From Plectosphaerella cucumerina (lineage: Eukaryota > Ascomycota > Sordariomycetes > Glomerellales > Plectosphaerellaceae): a DNA stretch of 64,000 nucleotides. The notes under the pieces are model-generated. The model made no database searches and was not told the origin of the DNA. It was given only the letters and a program-made list of their open reading frames with translations. Positions 23,149-36,050 of the stretch are shown here, piece by piece (position 1 is the stretch's first letter; each line of letters opens with the position of its first letter). A program made the position numbers and the translations under genes. Location: the NCBI GenBank assembly GCA_020746995.1, contig JAGPXD010000003.1, forward strand, positions 2,852,001 through 2,916,000, given 5' to 3'.

Positions 23149-24233
23149 TCATCTGCCATAATGCAGCTTCTTTTCCTCAAATGAATCGGCATCCACCGTC
23201 CAAAGTCGATATCGGCTTCCCAACCAACCCTGTCGTGTCAGAGCCGAGCACAGGGCGTTGGGCATCTGTGGAAACTCAAACGAATTGAGGAAAGAGTCCA
23301 GCCCTCCGATCGAGTCAATCCAGGGTGTGATCCCTTCCAGGCTGAAGTTTGGCATCGGTGCATCCTGTGCCTGGTCTTGGTTGCGACTCTGTCCTTGGAG
23401 GACAACGTCCAAATGGCCCTCGATCTCTTCCAGCATCTTCATGTGGCCCCTAGACGCAAGATTACCGCTCATGGCCATGCCAAGTAGCACGTCTCTGGCC
23501 GTTGTGTACAGAGACAAGTCTTGTGATTCCTGTATCAGGCTCAGAGGTCTGATGGCGTCGACCAGCCTTGACAGCGAGACGATCTTAATGCTGGAGAAAA
23601 GATGCAGCGACTCGTAGAACCCGTACTTTGCTAGAGACTATGAGTCTCCGGGCGCTCCCTAGACGGAAGAAGGGGACTTACCGAGCAAGTTCTGATTTGA
23701 CAAGGTGATGATAATCCGCATGTTGCATTGTGCGACCTCGAGACACCTGCAGCTGAGATCCAGCAGCCCGTCGATAGACGAGGTATCGGTCACTTTTCCA
23801 AGCACAATGGCCAGGAGTCGAAAGAAGACAGGCCGTATGAGCATGATGTAACTCTGAAGTCGAGTTAGCTTCTTGCGCAGACCTCACCCGAAGGACATCT
23901 CACCTGATGGTATCTGAGGTAGCAAGACGCCAATGATCGCATCGACGGCAGCTCCAGCAATTTCGGGGGCACTCCAGCCGAGAAGTCAAAAGAGATCTCG
24001 TCGGGGAGTTCCCTTTTCCAGGACTCTAGCTCCTGCAACGTGGCTGCGACGAACTTGTCGTAGCTCGCAAAGTCGGCTTCATCCAGCCGACCAACGCTCT
24101 CCAGAATCAGACTCCTAAGACTGCACAACTTCAGATGTGCCGTCATGATGTTAGAGTCCCAGAAGTCGCCAAGCTGCATAGGAGAGAGTCGTTCGTCGGA
24201 TGATCTATTATTATAACTAGCGGCCTTAATGTC
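23149..24233 (-). pseudogene. Truncated fungal zinc-cluster-type regulator (middle and C-terminal part)
   Basis: Three exons are readable: 24233-23904, 23853-23682 and 23630-23149, with 50-51 bp introns that keep frame. The piece begins at what looks like an internal splice acceptor (TACGTAG then GAC). The protein starts DIKAASYNNRSSDERLSPMQ and holds the helical Fungal_trans (middle homology) region typical of Zn2Cys6 regulators, for example MLIRPVFFRLLAIVLGK and DAIRPLSLIQES. No Cys6 zinc cluster or earlier exon exists upstream; that space is a T/A-rich 110-bp gap followed by the GH3 gene. It may once have controlled the adjacent GH3 and GH78 genes. As it stands it cannot bind DNA by the usual domain, unless a distant first exon is used. 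Confidence 0.75.
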
Positions 24234-24317
24234 CTACGTATAAATACTAAGTTTCGGTAAGTACGGTGTTATTTCAGTGACATCTAATAATGGATTGGGC
24301 CAGCCTTCTATTACAAG

Positions 24318-24351
24318 GACTCATACCAAGACTCATACCAAGACTCATACC
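24318..24351. repeat. 12-bp tandem repeat, about 2.8 copies
   Basis: The unit GACTCATACCAA occurs in tandem at 24318, 24330 and 24342 (last copy partial). It spans the GH3 stop codon: read on the minus strand each unit contains TGA, so the stop is supplied by the repeat. Confidence 0.9.
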
Positions 24352-27201
24352 GCCGATACGCATCTGATGTCTAGTTTGAATGTATCGCGGAGAGGCAGGA
24401 TACGGCTGCTAGTCCCAACGTAAACCGTGTACTCCCCACGCTGGAGCTGCCATTTCTGTGCTGTGGTATCCCACATGCTCAAGTCCCGCCGCGTCAACTG
24501 GAATGACACTGTCACCGTCTCCCCAACCTTGACTGTCGGCTTCTCGAAACCGCGAAGCTGCTTGCCTGGGCCGGTGGGGATGCCGAGATATATCTGTAGC
24601 ACCTCAGCACCATCCACTTCGCCGTTGTTGCTAACCGAGACTGTCACATTGACCAGGGCATCCCAGAGGTCTTCCTGCCCGCCGGGGACAACTCTGCCGC
24701 TGGGGTACTGCGAGAGGGAGCGCGTGCTCGCTACCTCGAGTTTGGTGAGGTTAAAGGTGGTGTAGCTCAATCCAAAGCCGAACTCGAAGCGTGGCTCGAT
24801 GTTGTACATGTCAAAGTGGCGGTAGTCAATGTACGAACCCTCGGTGAAGTCACTCTGTGGGAAGTCGGAGAGCGGGCCGCTCCTAGTACGTTCGGGCCTG
24901 AGGAGATGGCCGTAGTCTGACTCGTTCCGCGCCACTGTGTAGGGCAGTTTGCCGGAGAAGTTGTCATCGCCGTACAACAGCCTGACGGTTGCCTTCCCAG
25001 AAAGCTCTCCAGGATAATGCGCGAACACCACGGCCGTGACGTTGGGATGGTCGAAGAAGTTGTCTACGAGCCGAGGCCCTGAATTGTGGAATACGACGAT
25101 GGTATTGGAACAAGTCTGAGCCACATGGAGGATGAGGTTGTCGGTATAGTCGTCCCTTAAGTTGGGACGGTCGTATCCCTCGCCGCTGAACGTATCGCCG
25201 AAGATGATGCAGGCGTCTGTGTTTCCGTGAACTCTGGGCTCCCTGGAGCGGAAATCCCAGTATAGCTGTGTCATGTCCTTGTCGGCACGCTGTGTAAGCG
25301 CGTGGAAGGGAGAGATGGTTGTGGACTGAGCCACCGCGCCAGAGCCACCGCCACCGATGAGCGTTCCGTTGAAAGCGAAGGCGCCGAAGTAGTCGTTGGG
25401 ATCCTTCGCAGGCGCGTGCATGAGGCTAAGCCAATATTCAGGATCTCCAGCCTCGGTTCCGAAGTTCCAAGGCGAGAAGTATTCTGGCGACACGTTGATG
25501 CGATCAGGTGCCTTAGCCGAGTACCCGAAGATGGAGATGATCTTGGGCTTCTTCAGCGGGAGGGCGTTGTTGATGTTCTTGAGGAGAACATGAGCCTCCA
25601 CAGCGCCTTGCAGAAGAATCGGCCGGTCAGAGGGATCTCTTGCGTCAATCAGCGTATGCGGTTCTGTCAGATCCACAGGTAATCCAACAGCCGGTGGCGT
25701 GAAGTCTTGGTCTTGACCGGTTTGAAAGTATGCTGCAACCATTCTCAGGATGACAAAACTGTTAGTCTTGAATCCTTCGGAGACTGGGTTCTGCGCTGTC
25801 TTACCGGGTAACCATGTCGTCCAGTCTCAACAGTGAAACCGATCCGTTGTTGACGGCTTCGAGAAGTTGTGGTCCCCAAAACCCTCCATCATACGGCATC
25901 ATCAGATCCAAGCCGGACAGCGCCGATGCAACTCCGGATTGAGCGGCAAACCAGTCAGTTACAACGAACCCCTGGCGTATGAAAAAGTCAGATGATAAAT
26001 ACCCCGCCGCTGGGCAGGAGAAACTTGGACTTCTACGAACCTGAAACCCGAGTTCTCCTTTGAGAAGTCCATTGAGCAGCTTGCTGTTTTGGCACGCATA
26101 CGAGTTGTTCACACGCTGGTACGAGCATAGAACAGAACCCGCGCCAGCTCTAATCGCATCCGCAAAAGGCCTATTTCGTTGTCAAGAACAGCCTCTGGCA
26201 AATTTGTTGATAAGGGCCACGGACCATAGGTATACCTGGTGCATTGTGGCATCATCGATGTTCGATGATACCGCCTCGACTGTTTCTTGCTTTACACGGT
26301 TAAGCTCTTGTTCCTGCGCTACAAAATGCTACAGATTAGGGGAGAGTGTTAGCCAAAGATGAGCTGAAATGAGTATCGCGTCACAATGCATACTTTGACA
26401 GATGCCACAACGCCAGCCTTCTGGATCCCCTCGATCGTCAATCCACCAAGTGCACCCGTCAAGTACGGATCGGCCGAGAAGACTTAGGTACGTCAACTTC
26501 CCTGGTGACCAAAGTTGTTGCAGAGGGGGCGCTCTCATACCTTCGAAGCTCCGGCCACTTGTTGCAAATCGACCCAAGGCACCCACGACAGGAGAGAGCA
26601 AGACGCCCATCCCTTTCCTCCTGAACTCAGCACCCAGTGCACGACCTCTCTCAAGAGCCATATCCTTGTTCCACCTGTTCACGTCGAATTAGAAACACTG
26701 CCCTTTTGCGAGGGACATTCTCAATCCCACATTACTCATAACATGGAAGACATACGAAGCCCCGACCCTTTGGCCACTCTGCCAAGCAGAGACCAGGTCG
26801 GAAACGCGAACACCTTGCCCGGCGTCACCGAAGCAATAGCCATCGAAGCCGAGGCGAGGTACGCCGTACACAGACCCCGTGCATCCGTTTACTGAGTACC
26901 ACCCCGAAGTCTGATTGACCTTCTCCTCGAGGGTCATCTTGCCGACCAGCTCCTTGGCTCGTGCGTAAGACTCTGTCCAGGATCCGAGGCCCTCGATAGT
27001 AGCTTTTCATTGCCCATTAGTAAGAGCTGTAAGAACGTTCTGCAAGGTATTTGGGAGCGCGCTTACGTGCAGGGTAGACGGGGGGGATTGGCCGTAGAAG
27101 TCTTCATCTCCAACATTGTTTCCGGGTTGATTCTGGCCAGACACATGTTCCAGCGCTCCCAGGGTACAAAACCCCCTGATGATGGCTCTGTTCAGGCGCA
27201 T
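24345..27201 (-). CDS. Secreted beta-glucosidase, GH3
   Basis: Hydrolyses terminal beta-D-glucosyl (or xylosyl) residues, finishing cellulose or hemicellulose breakdown. Eight exons: 27201-27067, 26991-26756, 26674-26541, 26482-26394, 26328-26225, 26170-26041, 25971-25805, 25743-24345; total 797 aa. The first acceptor is the least certain. The start MRLNRAII at 27201 gives a signal peptide. Domain order: GH3 N (TIM barrel) with nucleophile Asp282 in GFVVTDW, GH3 C with acid/base Glu520 in FSGEGYDRP, then a fibronectin-III-like C-domain (VSFQLTRRDLSMWD). Also seen: EAVSSNIDD and NNSYACQNSKLLNG, standard for fungal Bgl3-type enzymes. The gene is intact although truncated genes flank it on both sides. 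Confidence 0.93.
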
Positions 27202-27597
27202 CGCAGCAATTTGTCGGTGTAGAGTCGGGGTTGAGAGAGCTCGAGTGCCGTCGTGTCTGAGCCGTGAATTATCCTGGTTCTGGACGGACAACTGCTTGAT
27301 CTTATACTTTGAGAACGGTTATATGCGACAAGACTTTCCTTTGCTGCTAGGGCTCGTTCTCATGGGGTTCTACGCATCTTCAGTAGTGCACTCTTCGAGG
27401 GATTATCGGTAGGCGCAGTAGCAGCATCAAGGTGATTGGCGGTAAGAACCGTCAACACGGAAGCAGGGCGCGATGATACACCGTTACTGCTCATCCATGC
27501 GGAAATTAGACCTGGTTGTTTCTCCGGAGCAAGGCCGAGGGGAAATAGACCGCCGGGATATTTCTGTTTGACAATGCATTCTGCCTGGCATCGCTAT
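27202..27597. other. Short intergenic region at a truncation point
   Basis: Between the GH78 stop and the GH3 start on the same strand. No residues of the missing rhamnosidase catalytic domain can be read here in any frame, so the break is a real loss and not just a frameshift. Confidence 0.5.
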
Positions 27598-28704
27598 TTA
27601 CCAGTCCTCGGCGTAACGTAGGGTGACCTGTGATCCTTCCGGTCCCGAGACGCAGATGCGAACCCAGCCGACGAGATTCTGGCCGAAATCAACCAGTTGC
27701 TTCCCGCTGGGCGAGGTGAAGAGACGGACGGGCTTGCGTTCGTCGATTCTACGAACTGGTGGACCATCCGAGGCCACGAGGAGGCCTTTCAGGGGGTTAC
27801 ACCGGGAGGTGGCCGACCATCCGCTGGCATCAAAGCCTGGAGAGGACCAGCCCGCGATGGCGCTCTCAAGTCTCGAATCGTATGCTTCACCCCGATAGAT
27901 CTCGGAGAGAATGATGGGCCCAGTGTTGGAGAGCCACGTTTCGTTTGTCGGAACCTCAACCAAGGATCCATCGGCCAAGGAAACCACCAAGCGTGCCAGT
28001 ATGCCGAGGGTCTCGCCGTATACGTTCCTCTGGCCGCCCATATAGCCCAGGTGGCCAGAGAACCATCCTTCACCCACGACAACGCCGATGGCGTTGTGCC
28101 CTGAGCGGACAACGTCCGTGACGTCAAAGGTGTTGTAGACGTGTCTGGAGTTATAGGACTGCCAGCCTGGCGCGAGTACATGGTCGCTGATACTCCGGCC
28201 GTTTATTCTGGGCTCGTACATGCCAAGCGCCGTGATGTAAAGCCGCGCCGAGGCGATGATAATGGAGGCTGGAGTAGCGAATTCTTTCCGGAAGTATATT
28301 GGCCGCTTGGGTCCGGTGAAGTCGCAGGCGAGTGTGCTGGATATGGGCACCGAGTCTTTCGAGTCCTCGGCGGAAAGCAGGCCAGTCTCCACTGAGTGAG
28401 CCTGTGACCACGGCGTAGAGGGCTGCTCATGCCCTCCATGTGCTCGAACACGCACTATCGCCCTCTCCCTAGCTTCCAGGGGCCGATCTGGCCATTCGAC
28501 GTACTGCGACTCGCCAGATTCCACGGTGAAAACATTCTTGACAAACGCCAGTGTCGTCTCCCGGCAGACCTCGATGTCGTAGGAATGCTGCTGCCAACCA
28601 CATACCGTTCCGGCGAAGCGCCAAGAGGGTCGGGGCTCTGGCTCGTGAATGCCGAGCGCCTCACGGTGATGCTCAAACTTGATCCGGGTGATGCGTACTG
28701 CCAT
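27598..28704 (-). pseudogene. Truncated alpha-L-rhamnosidase (GH78), N-terminal domains only
   Basis: The frame from MAVRITRIKFEHHREALG (28704) encodes the N-terminal beta-sandwich domains of fungal GH78 rhamnosidases, with landmarks PIYFRKEF, ARLYITALGMYEPRINGR, LAPGWQSYN, VVGEGWFSGHLG, EIYRGEAYDSR and VDFGQNLVGWVR. It ends at SQVTLRYAEDW-stop after about 368 residues. Family members are usually 850-900 aa and carry the catalytic (alpha/alpha)6 barrel after this point; that barrel is absent, so the product cannot be an active rhamnosidase. Base composition is normal right up to the ATG, while the RIP block begins only about 35 bp upstream of it, removing any native promoter. Confidence 0.85.
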
Positions 28705-28959
28705 GGTGGTATTTCGCCCCGGCAAAATATCATGGAGATACCCTTTAGAAGCCTTTTAGTAGGGAAATAAAACTACTAATACCGTCAGGGGTAGTGCCTG
28801 ATAAGGCTACTAACTACAAGTAGAAGTTTCGTCGCTCCGTAGAAGAAGGCTCTATATTTAGGATAATGCCTTTCGTTAAGAAAGGCTAACCTTCTACCAC
28901 GCAAGAAAAAACACACCCCGGGCCGTCCGTCCCTCTAATTAGTAGAAACTCTGTAAATC

Positions 28960-29200
28960 CTGTGATTAGGTGTATCCGCCCGACACCCCGCTGTTTCTTC
29001 CTTATATTATCTACTACTACGACACCACGTCTACGTACCGTCGCGTTTTATATTATACATTTTCCATCCTTATACCTACTTCCTCGTCACACCCTCAGCC
29101 CGTTATTATTTTCCTCCCTCTATACCACCACTCTTTATATCGTCTTCGACGCTACCCGATAATACTACTATAGTAGGCGCGCGGGACCGCCGTCCGTGTT
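28960..29200. other. AT-rich edge of the RIP block
   Basis: Pyrimidine-rich, TpA-rich sequence with no readable protein. It may contain the right (3') end of the Helitron, but a CTRR terminus with a hairpin could not be picked out with confidence. Confidence 0.4.
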
Positions 29201-32200
29201 AACCCCTACCGGAAGGCGGCTCCGAGCTAGGTCTTACTCGTAGTAATATCGACCTAGTCCCCCGTCTCCTCCGGCGTTTACTTATTCCGCTTCTAGCCGG
29301 CTATAATATCCTCGTAATATATCACGTTAAGTCCTCCGTCTCGGCGATTACGACTATTAATATACTAGCCTACCTCCCGGTACGGAGGGAGATTATTTAG
29401 CGGTTAAGTGCTTATATAGTACCTATAGCTAATAAGTATAGGGTTATCTCGCTCCTGGTCTAGGCGATAGGCGTTAAAGCTAGAGTCCCTTATACTAAGT
29501 ATACTAGAGGTAACGGCCCCTAGACTACCTACGTCGTCTCTTACGGTATAGAGGGCACGGAGGCGACGAGGGGCGCCTACGCGAACTACTATTAGGCAAA
29601 CCAGGGTATATTATATAGTTTCTATACACTCTATCCTCCTTCTTAGTATTTAAATTTTACTAACACACTATAGTTATTCTAGCTACCTCCAGGATAGGTA
29701 TCTCTCTTAAAGGTGTCGAATAGCCTCCCGGCACCTTGCTTGACGTCTTCCCGGGTTTCTCGAGGTTTAAAAATAAACTTACTATCCTCGGCTAGGATAC
29801 TCTTACTACACAGGCCACGACGCTAGCTAGGATATCCGCGCCCAAGCTTATCGCCGCCTATAAGAGTACAAAGGAGCGGTCGCGGTATATCCAGTCTACT
29901 ATAGCCGACCTTTTATCGGAGCTATAGTTAGCGTCGCGTAAGATATCGGAGACAATAATATTCTTGTCGCTTTACTATTTATACGACTTACACTGTATCC
30001 CGCTAGGATCCGCTACTCCTAGCCCGGATATACCTAACGACGGGAAGACCCCTTACCCCGATACACTACTAGGTAGTAGCGGTTAAGTACTTAGCCTTAT
30101 ACCCGGCTACTATCGCCTCCGCTAGCCTCTCAAGCCTTTTTATCCCCTTCACAATCTACTCGGGTATTCGGGTGTCTAGAAACGCCTGCTTGTTGAGTGG
30201 TTCGATTAGGCTGATGTCGTTAAATCGCCGCCCTTAAGAGAGCTATATATATATACTAATTATATCGTACCTCTCGCCGCTCGCCACGCCCTCCCCCCTC
30301 CGCCGCCCGTATAGCCCTAGACGTGTTTTCCCTAGTATCCGCCCCTACGACTTATACACTATTAGTACGAACCCGGGTATACAGGGCAGGCCCGTCCTAG
30401 TAATCCTAGGGCTTAATATCGCGGCGATAGCACCCTACGATATCGCCTTTACGTACTTCTAGCCGAGTGTTTACGTTAACACCGGGACTATAATAGTGTC
30501 TTCTGGTAGTCCTGGTATATATATACCCTTAGTAGTAGCTAACCGGAGGAGGATACCTTTTAGCGGGCCGGCGAAGACCGATATACTATCGGTAATATAT
30601 ACCTCTATTAGCCCTGGCGGGTAAATAATCCCGACTACTATAAACTCGGCCCCGTTAACAATCTTTAGGCCTATATACGTATTTACGTTAACGATAATCG
30701 GTATCCCCTCTACGTAAGGGAAGATACCGGCAATAGGTATCTCGTTACCCGTATCGCTAAGCTATATTACCGTCCGCCTCTCGATCGCCGAAGGTATCCG
30801 TGTCTTCTAGTAGTGGTTGGATAGGTAGATATAGAGTTTATATCATGTCTCTTTACTAAAGCCGAGTACCGTGTAGAGTATTAGGTCCTACCTATCCTAA
30901 TTTACCGGGATAATACCCCGCTATCTATCTAAGAAGTCAATCCTAGCGGCTTTATCGTATAGGGCTACAAGCTTATTATAGTCCTCTTAGGTCTAGGTCC
31001 CCTACTATAGCCGGTCGAGGAATTTAACAAGGAACTAGTCTTCCTATATATACTTCTGTTCCTTTAGAATAACAACGTTAGGGACGCCGTCCTAGAGCTT
31101 TTTAGCCTCACTTTCCTTCTAGCTATCGTCCGTCTTTCTCCTAAGAGGCCTGTTAGTAACGTCCGCTAGGAGGCTAGTCGCTAAGATAGGAGTAAATTAG
31201 AGGAAGTCGCCTATAAAGATAACAACAGGTAGGCTACTAAACGGTTTATCGGGGAACCCCCTTAGTAGCCGTAGCCTCTAGTTAATATCGTATAGTATCT
31301 TTAATCCTAGTATACTTACCTTATCGATAACGAGGATATCCCGCCTCCGCTAGCACTCCTTAGCCTTCTCGTGTGTGACGCCGGCTAGCTAGCTACCGAG
31401 TGCGCTATCCCTCTCCCGGAAGTTAAGGCCGACCGCTAAGTATACGGTTAAACCCCCGATCCCTACGGCGGCCGTTCCTAATATAGCAGTCACCACAATC
31501 CTGTTAGCTTATCCTATAGAAGCTATAACATCCTTTAGCGTATCAATCTACCAGGACTTCCCGGTACCTCCGCCACCCCCGACGTATTAGAGATACTATT
31601 TCCCGCTACCTCCTGTATTATCGTCGAGCGTGTTATATACGATTCCCAGGGTAATTAATTACTCCTTATTAAGTATCCTCGCTACACCGATAACCCGCCC
31701 TACTCGGGCAAACGTATCAGCAACACCTATCTCAACCCAGGCTCGGGCTCCTACGCTAGGCTATATAGTAGGGGGGGTTCCGAGCCCTGTATTATACTAC
31801 ACCTCGTCGTCCCCGAAACTAGTAAGAGCCCTAAGGCCTTCCACGCTATCCTTATCCCCCTTGATCGTAAGTATCCTCTATTTATAGAGGCGGTCCTGGG
31901 AAGCCTTAATTACGCTTAGCTAGCTCTTCTGCATCGTCCGGGTCCCTAGGCCTTAGTCTCCCCCCTAACGTCCTAGCCTTTGTTGTTTTTATCGTTCGGC
32001 CGGTTAAAGAAATCCCTTTTATTTAGTAGGTATAAAAGCCCGCTGAAGTCGTCGGAGCCCCTAGTAATACTATCCTCTTAATCGAGTAAAGCTACTAACT
32101 CGTAGAACGTCCTCTATAAATCGATATAGTCTAGCTCCTACCCGTCGGTTAGTACCTTAGCGTCCTCGGGCGTATTAAACTCGACACCCTTATCGCCCTT

Positions 32201-35200
32201 AACGCGGCTCGCCCAAACCTATACGTCCTTTTTCGCGTCTTCTACGCTCTTCTTAAGTAGTAGGGTGTTAGCCACGATAGCCTAAAGATAGCCGGGGAGG
32301 CTCTCCTTAAGTTCTACCTATATTATAATAGGATTATCGGATTTATAGTATATAAATTTATACTACGGTATAAATAGTACGAGTAGTATAACAGCTATAC
32401 TAAAAATATTTCTTTAGTACTATATAATATCATCCGACTTATATTCCAGAGCGGCCCTCACCTCTTGAACTTCCCCTCTATAGTTACCGACGGATCAGGG
32501 TCGATCTACCCCTATATTGTCACGTACTTTCGTATCGTCTCCTTAATAAGTTCCTATACCCAAAGCTCGGAATCCTTTAGTATTTACCCGAGAGGGAAGA
32601 AGTATTTTCCGGTCTTTATACTCCGGGGTGTCTACTTCCGTATATTAAAGAGTAATATATAGTCGTAGAAGTATAGCCCTGTTAGTATATACCCGCGATA
32701 CGGGTATACCTCTATATAGCTAAGGTCCTTTCCGCCGGAGTAGATACTAATTATCTTAGGGGAGGTACTCTACTAGAACAGGGGTCCTACGGCTACTCTT
32801 AGGCGGTCCTAGCGCCTAAAGACACTCTAGTATAGCGTATTAACGTTAACTATAGGGAACCGGTTCTCGCTACTATAACTATTTAGGAAGCCTAGGAGGC
32901 TTATAGCTACTTCGGGCGCCGAGAGCTCCCGGCTTATAAAGACTTAGTTAGTAACCTTTGCTATAAATTATCGGGCTCTATTATTCCTTATCGCGGTCTG
33001 TTTGTCTTTATCGGGGTCGGGTTCTTCCGCGCCGTCTATACCTACCCTCTTAAGTACCGCCTAGATTATTACTACCCTCTTCTATATAGGGGAGTCGAGC
33101 TTAGTTACGTAGTTTGTAGTGTAGTATACTATCGATAGCGCCGCCGAGTTTATCGGTAGGAAGACGGTATCCGTGTTATACTGTATACCGACGGCTAGTG
33201 TAGGAGAGTAGTGATTAATCCTTAAATAATTACGTTGTATCCGAAGTAGCCCGTCCTCTGTAAATTCGGTAATAAGGTAGATTACCTAAGGGGCCTTAAA
33301 GCGGTAGGGATAACGGTTCTTATCCTTACCGTGATAGCTATACTTTGTATAGGTTATACTATAGCCGTGTAACTAGTATTTAGATACAACCTAGTTAGCT
33401 TTATCTTCGAACTACTTTGCGTATTTCTCTAGGTTACTTGTAAGGTAGATAATATTACCGAATACTAAGTTAAACCTACGATAGCTTCTCGCCGCCCTTA
33501 TATCGCAGGACTACAGCACGTCGTCAGTATACTAGTAACGACACACACAGGAGGGGGCAACAGACCTCGCTAAAAACAGAATTAAGGTATAAATATACTC
33601 CCTTTACATACTCCCTGTTAAACCCTTCCTTCTCTACGTCGGCAAAAAGGTTTAGTAGTTCCAGATTAGTATCTAGCTAGATAAATCCGTAGAGGTATAA
33701 AGCGCCTTATTTATTTATTTCGACGTTAGTATAGTATATAAAAGCCTTCCCGAATATACCCTCCTTTCCTAGAGGCGTGTAGTACTCGAAAAAGAGCCTG
33801 ATCTCGCGATTAAAGAATATTACTAAACTAATAGCGTCCCGTACCGTATAGTATACCCTACTAACGCCTTTTGCAAAGTCTTTTAGTAGCTACGTGGCTC
33901 CATCTCCGTCCTCGGCCCGATAGGCTCCTAGGATTATATTAACAGGGTTCGACAGGTTATTAGAGTTAATCGTAAACCAGATATAAGGCATCCTATACTT
34001 CAGGATTAACGAGAAGATCCGCCTCCTAGACAGGAGCCACTCCTTATTAGATATATAATACCTCCCCCCGTACACCCCTATTTCCCTTAAAAGGAAGGCG
34101 ATCCTGTTATTAGTTATCGTTTATATCTCCTTATACTTAACAGCCGCGGCGGCGACCTCTTCCTCTATTAAGGTCCGTACGATATCCTCTATAGTCGCGA
34201 AGGATATCTTCCGTATCCGCGTGTAGCTTATTTGTCGGTTTACTGATTTCACTAGTATATTAAACACAAGGAACATAAATATAGAATATATCGTAAAGTA
34301 GCCACCTAGGTTATCTAGGTCACTTTCCGGGTCACTCCGGGAGTCGCTAATACTTACCGTACCTCTAGAGGAGGTACTTTACCTACTTTTACAGACTATA
34401 CAACTTACCGCCGCCGCGGGCGGTAATAATATCCCCGATATCTAGTATCTTTAGCCCTCCGCGCCCCTATAGGAAGAGGTACGGGAAGGCTTTCGGGAAG
34501 AACTCGGGGTTATATAAGTCTATAAACTCTTCGCCCCGACGGCTTACGATAAATAGTACCTGACTATCCCCGACGACGCTATACTAGTTATCGATATTAT
34601 TAGGTTTCCGTCTATACTATCGCCTGTCTACTACCCCGGTCGCCTCCCTTACTAGCCTTAACTTCTCTTCCAGGCTCGCCTCGAAAGTATAGTCTATCGT
34701 GATCAGTCCTGTGGACTTTAGCTCGGATAGCTCTATCTCGATATTACAAGGGCCTAGGTCCCTAGAGTCCCGCGCCCTAGATGGGACGGTACCGAGCCTC
34801 GACCCGCCTGTAGCTTTTATCGCTTAGAGCTCCTTGTCGCGATCCTTAAGTATCCGTAGTACTTCGGTCGCACTTATATCCAGTCCCTCCGGCCGCCTAT
34901 ACTTAGCTACTAGGACGTAATACCCCTAGCGGATCTCGTCCTCGGGTATCTACTTGTACGTAAATATACCGTCGAAAAGCTAGCGGGATATAACACTCTT
35001 ATCAGCCTAGTCTCCCTATTCCGTGAGGTAACTTTCGCTAATAGTTACTTACTAATATAGCTTATTATTTCTTTTTAGCTATACTAGCGCTTTCCTCAGC
35101 CGATCCGGACGGACTATAAGTATAAAACCGAGATCCTTTACGACTAGTTTCCGCGGTCCTATAAAGTAGATATAGATATACTTAAACTTACTAACAAGCG

Positions 35201-36050
35201 GATACAGAAGTACCTCGGCGGTAACCCTCTTAATATCGTTAGGGAATACTAAGATATAGCCTCACTTATATTTTCGATACTTCCTGTTTGTTTCTTACTC
35301 GTCGTCGATTATAAGCTTTATAATCTATCCTAACGGGGTATAAATCCCGATTAGCCTCTCCTCTAACAGCGACAGATCCTTTAGCTTATTAGGATACCGG
35401 TATATATAGCCGAGGGCTATATTATTTACACAATAGGCGTCGGGGATCTTACTATTTCCTAGTACTCCGTCGTACTCGTTATAAATATCAAACTCCTTAC
35501 TATCTTTACGTAGGAAGTACTATCGGTAGAAAAAATAACTATAGTCCTTTTTAGGAATATTCTCCTCGACTTTCTTATATACAGCTTTAAACTCATCCTA
35601 TATATATTAGCGGGTATTATTCGGTACTATCTATCGGTAGCACACCTTATAGTACAAGATTTCTATTATCGATTAGTTATAAAGTACTTTATAGAAAGCC
35701 TTTATATAGGCAAGCTTAACGTCCTACTCGACTAGTCGGTACTAGGTACGGGTAGTATAATCCTCTAAGCGCCGACTAAACACCCTCTCTAGGTTATCTA
35801 CCCTATCTTTAATAACATCCAGCTACGAGTCGTTATATATAAACTCGGTTCGAGCTTATAGACTTGTCCGCTTAGGTATTTAATATACTAATTGTATAGG
35901 CAAAGATATCAGCGTAAATTAGAGTCTAGTGAACTGCCCGACTATATCGGACATAATATACTCAGGAGTAGCTACTATTTACTATTAGGGGGTTAATAGA
36001 ATCTATCTAATAGTCGGGTAGGTTATCTACCGCGCGAATAACCGAGGTCT
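29200..36050 (-). mobile_element. Helitron relic (Rep/helicase), RIP-inactivated
   Basis: A rolling-circle transposon read on the minus strand; ends not defined. At 34075-33890 the relic contains the Helitron-like N domain (MPYIWFTINSNNLSNPVN). At 33890-33560 it continues with AISLVIFFNREIRLFFEYY and the Rep region, where the two HUH histidines have become tyrosines (LYLYGF at about 33670-33700, family ALHLHG). The PIF1-type helicase follows: Walker A GGGGTGKS at about 31550-31585, the AAVGIGGLTV segment, and Walker B written VIDKVSIL (Glu to Lys) at about 31320-31345, then FIGDFL (GDFLQF). Dozens of TAG/TAA stops replace Trp and Gln codons. It cannot encode a working transposase. Confidence 0.88.
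31300..31620 (-). pseudogene. PIF1-like helicase core of the Helitron relic
   Basis: The best preserved part of the element. On the minus strand the Walker A loop GGGGTGKS is followed by a TAG where Trp is expected, then SIG-stop-ANRIVVTA (TAG for Gln), AAVGIGGLTVYLAVGLNF (family HSAVGL, His to Tyr) and the damaged Walker B. It belongs to the Helitron entry and is listed separately because it is the key diagnostic. Confidence 0.85.
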
